Below are positions 20,137 to 27,454 of a stretch of 64,000 nucleotides of DNA, piece by piece. The stretch is from Spartobacteria bacterium (GTDB taxonomy: Bacteria; Verrucomicrobiota; Verrucomicrobiia; Chthoniobacterales; UBA10450): the NCBI GenBank assembly GCA_003134785.1, contig PLCN01000020.1, forward strand, positions 248,001 through 312,000. Direction: 5' to 3'. How positions within the stretch are numbered: the stretch's first letter is position 1; every line of letters begins with the position of its first letter. Made by a program: the position numbers and the translations under genes. Under the pieces are notes generated by a model. That model saw nothing but the letters and a program-made list of their open reading frames with translations. It ran no database searches and was not told the DNA's origin.

Positions 20137-22999
20137 GGTCCTTCGGGAACTAGTCATCACGTGGCGCAAGTGCCGGGAGCATTATCCGGGATGGGTTATT
20201 GCACCTGCTGACGCGCGGGAGACCTTGTGGCAATACACCGAACAGTGGTTGGAAATTCTCCCCAGCAACTTGCCTAGAATGAAGCCTGACGAGGCGCTAT
20301 TCCTGACCGCTGAAGCTTTTTGGCGAATCGACACAGCCTTAAGCCCGATGCTGCTTAGCCAAGCAGAGATGGCGACTGAAGTATTGAGTCGAATCAATCC
20401 TGCGCCCGACGTTCTGCCATGGCCCGTTGACGCCGAAGTGTTGGATACAGCTAAGGGCGTTCGCTCTGAGTTAACCGCTGCTTGGGTCTCGACTTCATTC
20501 GCCGTTATGCGTGAGGCCCGTGAGGATTTTGATACGGGTCGATATGAAATGTGGCGAGACCGCTTGCAGCGAATCGCTCGGGAACGTCCGGACTGGTTAG
20601 CACGATGGCATTATGAGCAGTCACTTACTACCCTGTGGAGACTTGATTTTGATGGTCTCGACCGGGCATTGAACGACTGGCCGGTCCAAACGGCGCAGCT
20701 TCCATTTTGGGAGATCAAGCGAGCGGCACTATGGGCAGAATTAGGTGACATCCAGCGCGCGCAAAGCACCGCTGAATCGGCTTTGGACACTATCCGTGCT
20801 AGAACACGAGTCGGGGCAGTTGATTACCAGAATCTTTCCGAAGAGGGATGGGCAATGCGCCTTGTGATGGCATTGCGTCATAGTCGCGCCCGATTCATGC
20901 CGGAGAGCGAACGCGCGCGCTTTCAAGAGAGATTCTCTGAGTTGGCACGATACAAATGCAATCCATGGGAAGTTACAGAGTGGTTAGAACTCGCATTGAG
21001 CGCGCCGCGTCCAACTCTTCGGCCGGTCGAAACGGAGAGTATAACCTTCGACCCCGGCACGTACTCGACGCGTTTTTCGCATAAGCGCCAAACTCTCATA
21101 GAAACCGCCCGTCCCGCCTTTGCATTTCTCCGGGTCGTGGAAGAAGCGGCGGTTCCGCTACGGGTCGGCTCACTCATGATGCTCAGCTCCGAACTCAAGC
21201 AGATCCCGCTCTGGATCGCACCATTCGCTTTTTCGTGGGCTGTCGCAACAGCCATTCGGTCTGATGAGGAAGAGGTCGTGGAAGAATTACTAAACCGCAC
21301 TAACATTGGGATTCTAAAGCAGTCACATGCCCTCACCCTCGCAGATTGGCTTTCTGAAGTTTGTGAGCGCTCGCTCAACAGACTCACTCAAGAGACTGAT
21401 CACGGATGGGAAAGACCGTTGCCGCAGCGGATTGTGGGAGCGGTGGCCGAGGCTTTGTCGCGCCTAATCTTACGCGTCGATGCAAGCAAAGTTGAGCGAA
21501 TCGTGGCTTTGGCGGAAGACATGTGCCGAATTAAGGCTGCTTCACCCCTGTTTGGTGAAATGAAGCACATCGATGCGATATTTCGTCGAGCTATCGAATC
21601 GTGTCTTTCGCCAGAACAAATTGAGCGGCGCATCGTCGACTGGCTTGAGTTGCCACTTCCGTCAGAAATTGGTGGACCGCCAGTAATACACCAAGAGAGG
21701 GCCGAGCCGTTTCATTACATCACAATCAATAAGACTCTACGCTGGAAACGGCCGCTCGGAGCGAGTGTTAATGATCGAATCCAAAAGCTGCTGCACGCCG
21801 TCGCCTTCGGTACAGCCTGGGACCGCAGGCGTGCATCTATTCGACTGGTTGTTGTAGCTCAGCTCGGTGGATTGATGAAAAGGGAAATCCTTAAACTCAA
21901 AGAAGCTCTATGGGAGCGATTAGACCCTGGGACCAAACTACCCATTGAAACCGGAGTGAGGTTGACTTTTTTGATGAAGTATTGTCCATTTCCAAAAAAG
22001 GAGCGGCGCGGGATACTGCAGCGCGCGTTTTTAGAAACGCCAATTCCAAGAATCCGCATTCCTAGTGCCGATGGAAGTGGCTTTGCACTCGATTCCGTGG
22101 GCGCGGAACGGCACGTGACGAACCTTTCCGACATTACTGGCGGATTGTGGACCCCCGCCGACGCTCGCCATTATACTGTTAGCTGGACTCCTAAAGAGTC
22201 TTCAACGCTACTATCCCATATACGGGAATGGTGGGAAAACGAGCGGTCTACTTTTTCTGCTTCAGCCGCACAAAAATCCTTCGTTCTCGATCCAATCAAA
22301 AGCTGTACCGAGATTTTAGTAGACCTACTCGGCTCAGCATTAATTCCGCAGCTACCGCACTCAAACGCGGAAGCTGTTCTTTCCCTTGTCGAATCCATTG
22401 GCTCGCATAATGTGCCGACACTTCCCGCAAAACCCGCAGCGGTTAGGCTGGGATTGAGACGCGATCAGTTAGTGCAAGAGACATTAGCTTGCTTGTTGAG
22501 CACTAACTCTCCGAACGTGCGATCAGCCTGTCGCGCTATTCAAAATTGGTTAATGCTCGCAAAGTCTGTTTCCTGGACCCCTAATCCGGCCCGTATCGTA
22601 GAGGCAGTCGTTTGGAAGATCGTTTTGCGTAGGAAGCCGGGGCTCGACACCTTAATGAACCTCACTGCATCTCTCCTCGACCGGCGAGCAATTCTCATCT
22701 CCTTTACACAAGTCAATGATCTCGCCCTCGGTTTGGAGTTTCTAGTCGAGGAAACCGAGCTTCCGCAGGAACTCTCGCAATCGTTGCTCACACGGCCAGA
22801 GGATGATTCGTTAGGTTATCCGGACCGGCCGCATCACCGACTTGCCGCCGCGAGATTGGCGCGAGCATTGGGACGGCACCTCAAACGCTCTAAGCGGGCG
22901 GTTCCGAAGATAATTGAAAATTGGCGCGATCTGTCGGACGCCAGCACGTTGCCGGAACTCAGAAAGGTGTGGCGCGCTGGTCGAGAGAGCGATTACTGA
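20114..22999 (+). CDS. Large helical partner protein of the SIR2 effector
   Basis: 961 aa, soluble, with no signal peptide or membrane segment. The N-terminal third looks TPR/HEAT-like (RWHYEQSLTTLWRLDFDGLD, FWEIKRAALWAELGDIQRAQ). The remainder is helical with several Trp/Arg-rich segments and a basic C-terminus (HHRLAAARLARALGRHLKR). I see no nuclease, ATPase or helicase motif. It overlaps the SIR2 gene by 23 nt and is followed 6 nt later by a terminator, so it is the last gene of the operon. By analogy with DSR-type proteins, whose long helical C-terminus senses phage proteins and holds SIR2 inactive, it may be the separate sensor/regulator (inference). A DUF4020-like relationship is possible but cannot be tested here. 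Confidence 0.75.
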   Translation: MAQTLKLEVLRELVITWRKCREHYPGWVIAPADARETLWQYTEQWLEILPSNLPRMKPDEALFLTAEAFWRIDTALSPMLLSQAEMATEVLSRINPAPDVLPWPVDAEVLDTAKGVRSELTAAWVSTSFAVMREAREDFDTGRYEMWRDRLQRIARERPDWLARWHYEQSLTTLWRLDFDGLDRALNDWPVQTAQLPFWEIKRAALWAELGDIQRAQSTAESALDTIRARTRVGAVDYQNLSEEGWAMRLVMALRHSRARFMPESERARFQERFSELARYKCNPWEVTEWLELALSAPRPTLRPVETESITFDPGTYSTRFSHKRQTLIETARPAFAFLRVVEEAAVPLRVGSLMMLSSELKQIPLWIAPFAFSWAVATAIRSDEEEVVEELLNRTNIGILKQSHALTLADWLSEVCERSLNRLTQETDHGWERPLPQRIVGAVAEALSRLILRVDASKVERIVALAEDMCRIKAASPLFGEMKHIDAIFRRAIESCLSPEQIERRIVDWLELPLPSEIGGPPVIHQERAEPFHYITINKTLRWKRPLGASVNDRIQKLLHAVAFGTAWDRRRASIRLVVVAQLGGLMKREILKLKEALWERLDPGTKLPIETGVRLTFLMKYCPFPKKERRGILQRAFLETPIPRIRIPSADGSGFALDSVGAERHVTNLSDITGGLWTPADARHYTVSWTPKESSTLLSHIREWWENERSTFSASAAQKSFVLDPIKSCTEILVDLLGSALIPQLPHSNAEAVLSLVESIGSHNVPTLPAKPAAVRLGLRRDQLVQETLACLLSTNSPNVRSACRAIQNWLMLAKSVSWTPNPARIVEAVVWKIVLRRKPGLDTLMNLTASLLDRRAILISFTQVNDLALGLEFLVEETELPQELSQSLLTRPEDDSLGYPDRPHHRLAAARLARALGRHLKRSKRAVPKIIENWRDLSDASTLPELRKVWRAGRESDY

Positions 23000-23005
23000 G
23001 ATTCG

Positions 23006-23040
23006 GCAGATCCATCTCCTGGATCTGCTTTGCGTTTTCT
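23006..23040 (+). terminator. Terminator of the MTase/SIR2 operon
   Basis: Perfect 9-bp stem GCAGATCCA (23006-23014)/TGGATCTGC (23020-23028) with a 5-nt loop, followed by TTTGCGTTTTCT. It begins 6 nt after the stop codon of the 961 aa gene. Confidence 0.75.
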
Positions 23041-23339
23041 CACTGTGCTTTAGCATAGTGAGCTAGACATTACTGGCACCTGTCCAGTAATGTCATCTCG
23101 CAGACACATATTCGCTACTCAGTTCAGATTACCCATCGTAACGATTGTAGTACGCATTAGTGCGTTTCCGTCGTCTGCTTTATGCCGATTGTAGTACGGG
23201 GTTCGGTAGTCTACTTGGGTGGCTTTGTAGTACGCTCTCGTGTGGCCTCTGACCGCTCAAACCGCGCTCTAGCTACGGCTCTTACTTAACTGCAATAGAC
23301 GGAGCAAATCGGGACCTTTTCTTGCTCCATAGCAAACGC
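23041..23339. other. Hairpin and direct-repeat region, candidate oriT
   Basis: No gene is visible in about 300 bp. It holds an 8-bp hairpin with one mismatch (23041-23060, CACTGTGC/GCATAGTG), a perfect 11-bp inverted repeat GACATTACTGG/CCAGTAATGTC (23066-23094, 7-nt loop), and three direct copies of TTGTAGTACG at 23145, 23189 and 23225 (spacing 44 and 36). The relaxase-like gene starts directly after it. Transfer origins usually show such an inverted repeat plus short direct repeats next to the relaxase gene. Confidence 0.45.
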
Positions 23340-24548
23340 ATGGCGTTAGCACAAATGGGAATAGGTCAATCAGCGGTTCGACACTGCGACCCGCGAAGCC
23401 TTACACATCGCCGCCATTCCCGTGAAGCCAGTAGCCGACGTGTCGTGGACCGGGTGATAGTTGATGTCACTCGAAACGACGCGGTGAGATTGAATTCGCT
23501 TGGCGATGTGTGGGAAAAGAAGTGGGACGGATGGGAAGGGTCCATCTTCTTAGTTGAGCAGAACACATACTTGCTTCCCGGTGCGAAGCGGGTTCGGACG
23601 AAATTAATCGAATGCGATGGATCGACGTTCACGTCAGTTGCTTCTCGCATCAATAGGCTGGATTGGTATTGGAGCGTCCGTTCCGACAAGGGCGTTGAGC
23701 GGAAAGCGAAACGGAAGGTTGAGAAAAATCGCGTTGGCAGGTTATGCGACCGCCACACGGTGACGCTTTCTCCACCCGCCATGCGACTGTGCCAAAAACT
23801 CAATTTGAGCGAACGCGATGCAAAACGGTTGCTCAGCACACTCCAGACAAAGAGCCTCCAATTCTTTGCTGAAGAGACCGGAAGACACTTAATCGGGAGC
23901 GCGGCACATGCGGATTCTGGAATTTTACACTTCGACATCGTCTCAAGCAGAATAGATCCCGATCACAAGCTCTGCGGAGAGAAAAGCATCCCTGCTGTCT
24001 CGAATGAAGGGTGGACAATCGGCGCATGGCGACAGAAGCAACTCGGCTGTCGCCTAACAGAAACGAAGTCGAAATGGTTGGACCATAATTTTCAACGATT
24101 TGCTGAGCGGCACGGAGAAAAACAACCTTTGCTCCTGAAGCTCCACGCGAAATTGGACGACGATTTTGAACACTGGGTGGAGAGTCACGGTCATTCGAAG
24201 CTCTGGGAGCAATCGAAGCAAGAATACCGCGACTGGGTCGCTGAAACCGATCAGACAAAAGAACGCTGGGCCGAAGAGCGAGCGAGCGGAAAGAACGCGA
24301 CCAAACTGGCTGAGCGCGCGGCCATGTACGCGCTCAGAATGGTTCTGCCGCCGACGGTATACAATGCCGTGCGAACATCGATGACGGCCGCTCAGGTGGT
24401 CAAGGATTTGTTAGCCGGCGACGCTAATCCGAACATCACCGGACTCCTGCTTCAGCTTACAATCCGAGCCGGATTGAAACGCTTGAATTCAAAAAAGAGT
24501 CGTTATCGGAACGGATATGATTTCACGCCAACAACACCAAAATTATGA
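23340..24548 (+). CDS. Putative relaxase-like mobilization protein
   Basis: 402 aa, basic. Residues 189-203 contain H-A-D-S-G-I-L-H-F-D (His190, Asp192, His197, Asp199). This resembles the third motif of MOB relaxases (HxDxxxxHxHxxxx), although the last metal-ligand His is Asp. The C-terminal half is charged and helical, ending in a basic stretch (RLNSKKSRYRNGYDF). A catalytic Tyr motif is not evident near the N-terminus. It overlaps the next gene by 4 nt (ATGA) and lies behind a hairpin/repeat region, a layout typical of mobilization loci. The ATG at 23340 is chosen over the TTG at 23322. The family assignment is tentative; a replication or phage-derived DNA-processing protein is the alternative. 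Confidence 0.5.
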   Translation: MALAQMGIGQSAVRHCDPRSLTHRRHSREASSRRVVDRVIVDVTRNDAVRLNSLGDVWEKKWDGWEGSIFLVEQNTYLLPGAKRVRTKLIECDGSTFTSVASRINRLDWYWSVRSDKGVERKAKRKVEKNRVGRLCDRHTVTLSPPAMRLCQKLNLSERDAKRLLSTLQTKSLQFFAEETGRHLIGSAAHADSGILHFDIVSSRIDPDHKLCGEKSIPAVSNEGWTIGAWRQKQLGCRLTETKSKWLDHNFQRFAERHGEKQPLLLKLHAKLDDDFEHWVESHGHSKLWEQSKQEYRDWVAETDQTKERWAEERASGKNATKLAERAAMYALRMVLPPTVYNAVRTSMTAAQVVKDLLAGDANPNITGLLLQLTIRAGLKRLNSKKSRYRNGYDFTPTTPKL

Positions 24549-25057
24549 ACACAATTCTTGCCACAGATGCTGACTATTTGAAATTGAACCAAGGGTGCGA
24601 TGCGGAGCCGATGTCGGCGGAATACCGGGAGTTTCACAGTCGTATCGGCATGATGTGGTTTGAGGGAAAAGAGACTGTAGGTAAGAGAGGCATCGTCCCA
24701 GGGGAGCCGTTCCCAAATACGCTCCCTCACCTTTCGCTGGAATTCGTTCTCATATCCGGCGCGATGAACCTACGTTTTGATTGCGGGCTCATGGTTGGGC
24801 CTGCATCGGAAGCGCATGCGGGATTTTTCAACACTCTCTATGGAACGAGCAGCTCGGGAACGGCCGGCGCGCAGCAAAACGGGCGATGGAAGGAAATGAA
24901 GCTGGATTCACCGAAAACCCCGACTAAGCCATTATCCCCTGACGCGAGCGGAGTCCTGAAACCACAGACCGATGCAGCTTCAATCGCAACACCCGCCAAA
25001 CGTAAACCGAAACGCCCAGCGGACGCATTTGATCCGTTTAGCGGTCTCCTGTATTGA
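24545..25057 (+). CDS. Hypothetical protein coupled to the relaxase-like gene
   Basis: 170 aa. The first 110 residues look globular (EYREFHSRIGMMWFEGKE, LSLEFVLISGAMNLRFDCGL). The rest is a Pro/Lys/Ala-rich tail (TPAKRKPKRPADAFDPF). Its ATG overlaps the stop of the relaxase-like gene (ATGA), so the two are probably translated together. No family recognised; an accessory mobilization protein is a guess from position. Confidence 0.6.
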   Translation: MNTILATDADYLKLNQGCDAEPMSAEYREFHSRIGMMWFEGKETVGKRGIVPGEPFPNTLPHLSLEFVLISGAMNLRFDCGLMVGPASEAHAGFFNTLYGTSSSGTAGAQQNGRWKEMKLDSPKTPTKPLSPDASGVLKPQTDAASIATPAKRKPKRPADAFDPFSGLLY

Positions 25058-25062
25058 TTTAA

Positions 25063-25098
25063 ACCGCGAGTCTGTTTGCCTTGAAACAGTCTCGCGGT
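25063..25098 (+). terminator. Hairpin terminator after the mobilization genes
   Basis: A 15-bp stem with one mismatch, 25063-25077 against 25084-25098 (ACCGCGAGTCTGTTT with AAACAGTCTCGCGGT), and a 6-nt loop. It starts 6 nt after the preceding stop codon. No T-tract follows, so its strength is uncertain. Confidence 0.55.
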
Positions 25099-25324
25099 CC
25101 TGGGTCAGCAACACGATTGCTCGGATAAGGCGCAGCAGTCACGACGCGAGCATTACCGAAGCAATGGTGGCGCTGAAGGGGTAATGGCGGTTCCCGCTTC
25201 TCTTGTTTAGGCTTTGATCCACTTTTTAATCCTGAATTTGCTTGAGCCACGCTGCCCTGGCGGCGATTCTTTAGATAGACACATAAGCGCGACTGGGCGA
25301 TTAACCCTTCGCGAGATTCCAGCG

Positions 25325-26683
25325 ATGAGCTACTCCAACGATCCAATAAAACACGTCGTGCTGCTCCTTCTGGAAAACCATTCGTTTGACCAGATGCTGG
25401 GAAGTTTAACGGCCGTCTACCCATCGCTCGAAGGAGTTGATGTGAGTAAACCCGGCGTTAACAAAGATAAGTCTGGGAAGGTGTTTCGACAGTCTGAGAC
25501 GAGGGAGAGGCAGGTCATTTCAGACCCCCACCATGAGGTGCCTCACGTAGCCGTCCAGCTGAAGAATGGGAATGCTGGGTTCGTCGAAGATTTCGAGACT
25601 TCTTTCCCGAATGCGACGGATGAAGAAAAACAGAACATCATGGGCTACTACCCGCTCGATTTTCTGCCTGCCCTTCACACACTTGGACGACATTTCGTTG
25701 TGTGTGATCAGTGGTTCTCGTCGCTACCCGGCCCCACCTGGCCAAACCGTTTCTTTGCGCTAAGCGGCACTTCCTCTGGTCAAGTTGATATGCCAGATGA
25801 CGGTGAGCACAAGGCTGATCTACTCGGCTTCATGAAACAGGTTCAGCCAACAATATTTGATCGCCTTACTGACAAGGGAATCAGTTGGAGAATTTATTTC
25901 CACGACATACCTCAGTCTTTGGTTTTCGAACGCCAGCGCCAACGACCGAACGTGCTTAACTATCGCACGTTTGATCGCTTCGTTTCCGATACAAAAGGAC
26001 CTGAGGCGGATTTTCCACAGTTCACCTACATCGAACCCCGATACCAAGGCAGTGACCAGAATGATGACCATCCGCCACACGACATCATGAAGGCTCAGAA
26101 ATTAATCGCGGACGTTTACAATGCCATCCGAGCCAAACCCGATTTGTGGGCTTCGACGCTTTTTGTCATTTTTTATGATGAACACGGCGGCTTCTATGAC
26201 CACGTTCCCCCTCCAGCCGCTATTCCTCCAGACGATCTGTCATTAGGGCAAGACTGCTTTCGAAGGTTGGGCGTGCGCGTTCCTGCGCTATTGGTTTCGC
26301 CCTGGGTAAACAAGCAGGTTCTTTCGACCGAGTTCGATCACACCAGTTTTCTAAAATATCTGGCTGAGAAATGGGACTTGGAGCCGTTGGGTGAGCGCGC
26401 CAAAGCAGCGAATACGTTCTCTGAAGCCATCTACACGGACACGTCGTTATTTCGTAATGATACCCCCGAGGAAATCATCCTCACCGGCGATGAACTTAAG
26501 CCGCCCAACAAGGCCCTGGATGCAGAGGCGGTCTCGCACTCGAACGCGCATCAAGAGGCATTACGCGCTTTCGTCAACGAATTGGACGTGGATTGCCGAA
26601 GACGTTTTTTTCTGCGGAGGGTGTTTACGATTTCATCTCACGACTCCCCATATTACCCGGCGCTCTTGGAGATCTCGTATTAA
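25325..26683 (+). CDS. Phospholipase C/acid phosphatase-like phosphoesterase
   Basis: 452 aa of the PF04185 phosphoesterase family (PLC/AcpA type). It starts with IKHVVLLLLENHSFDQMLG, where Glu and Asn of 'ENHSFD' are metal-site and nucleophile-region residues. CDQWFSSLPGPTWPNRFFAL, DDHPPHDI, FVIFYDEHGGFYDHVPPP and GVRVPALLVSPWV are further diagnostic motifs. Such enzymes cleave phosphocholine or other phosphodiesters. Most are exported, but no signal peptide is visible, even with the frame extended to the TTG at 25214. This suggests a cytoplasmic protein or a missed start. A stop/start overlap (TAATG) links it to a 39-codon frame. Confidence 0.88.
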   Translation: MSYSNDPIKHVVLLLLENHSFDQMLGSLTAVYPSLEGVDVSKPGVNKDKSGKVFRQSETRERQVISDPHHEVPHVAVQLKNGNAGFVEDFETSFPNATDEEKQNIMGYYPLDFLPALHTLGRHFVVCDQWFSSLPGPTWPNRFFALSGTSSGQVDMPDDGEHKADLLGFMKQVQPTIFDRLTDKGISWRIYFHDIPQSLVFERQRQRPNVLNYRTFDRFVSDTKGPEADFPQFTYIEPRYQGSDQNDDHPPHDIMKAQKLIADVYNAIRAKPDLWASTLFVIFYDEHGGFYDHVPPPAAIPPDDLSLGQDCFRRLGVRVPALLVSPWVNKQVLSTEFDHTSFLKYLAEKWDLEPLGERAKAANTFSEAIYTDTSLFRNDTPEEIILTGDELKPPNKALDAEAVSHSNAHQEALRAFVNELDVDCRRRFFLRRVFTISSHDSPYYPALLEISY

Positions 26684-26802
26684 TGTCACGCCTGCTAACG
26701 AAATTCGCCGCCACGGAGCGACGACTTGTGCGATTTCTCGAATTGCAGAAAGCGAAGCCTCAATATGTCGGGCCGGATAGCAGCGATAATTCCGCCGCCT
26801 GA
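26683..26802 (+). CDS. Possible 39 aa coupled small protein
   Basis: The ATG at 26683 shares its A with the TAA stop of the phosphoesterase (TAATG). The frame MSRLLTKFAATERRLVRFLE...GPDSSDNSAA is amphipathic at the N-terminus and acidic at the end. It may be a real translationally coupled microprotein or a chance frame. No family is recognisable. Confidence 0.3.
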   Translation: MSRLLTKFAATERRLVRFLELQKAKPQYVGPDSSDNSAA

Positions 26803-26853
26803 GAGGGACCAATAAAGCTTGCCATCCGTCTAACGTCCAAGCACCCTTCGCCC

Positions 26854-27315
26854 ATGTCCCAATGGTTTAAGAGTCCAATCAAATCCCGCATCGCGTTTTA
26901 TCTGCCCTCAAACATCAAAGGGGAGGAAATGTCGAAGAAGAAACGAAAAAAGTTGATACGGGCGACGATGGCGTTTCTCGTAAAAAAGCTCGGTGGAGGA
27001 ACGCAAATTGAAGCCGTCGGTTCATTCGAAAGCGATAACAAGAAACAGATCGTTCAAGAGGATGTAACCATTTGTTATTCTTTCCTGACGCCAGAAGCCA
27101 TGAAGGAGCACGATAGAGAAATCAACCAAATTGCGAATGGTCTCTGTATCGCGTTTGAGCAACAGTCACTTGCCGTTGAGAAAAATAATTGGTTTTACCT
27201 TTTCGAACCCAGTCCGATTTACATCAGAAACTACAAGCGGTACATGAAGACGGCGAAGCAACTAGGAACGGAATGGGGTTACGAGAAATGGCTTCGAATC
27301 AGTTACGAGCGCTAA
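26854..27315 (+). CDS. Hypothetical protein, 153 aa
   Basis: It contains RIAFYLPSNIKGEEM, a basic helix KKKRKKLIRATMAFLVKKLG, GGGTQIEAVGSF, and a C-terminal SLAVEKNNWFYLFEPSPIYI. The 'YLP...FLVKKLGGGTQ..VGSF' pattern suggests one compact alpha/beta domain with a conserved Gly loop. I cannot name the family. A second ATG at 26929 sits too close to GGGGAGG to be the likely start. It is the last plus-strand gene before the convergent LRR gene. Confidence 0.6.
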   Translation: MSQWFKSPIKSRIAFYLPSNIKGEEMSKKKRKKLIRATMAFLVKKLGGGTQIEAVGSFESDNKKQIVQEDVTICYSFLTPEAMKEHDREINQIANGLCIAFEQQSLAVEKNNWFYLFEPSPIYIRNYKRYMKTAKQLGTEWGYEKWLRISYER

Positions 27316-27342
27316 CATTCAGAGATTCTTTGTGGAGGGCGT

Positions 27343-27384
27343 ATTGAGTTATGTCCTTCTTTACAGGACAAGGGATGACACGCG
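27343..27384. repeat. 42-bp repeat with internal hairpin, copy A
   Basis: It begins ATTGAGTTATGTCCTTCTTT and ends ACACGCGG. It matches 33264-33302 in the same orientation with one substitution and a 4-nt indel. TGTCCT and AGGACA form a small hairpin. It lies between the convergent 153 aa and LRR genes. Confidence 0.75.
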
Positions 27385-27454
27385 GAGTCGGGACCTCCGT
27401 CAGAAAAAAGCATGGTCCCAAGCCGATTCGGCAAGACGGCTACAAGTTGCCGGT

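Noticed and set aside
23145-23234. Three TTGTAGTACG repeats as a CRISPR array
   Set aside because: The repeat is only 10 bp, spacing is uneven and no cas genes are present; it fits an oriT or iteron region better.
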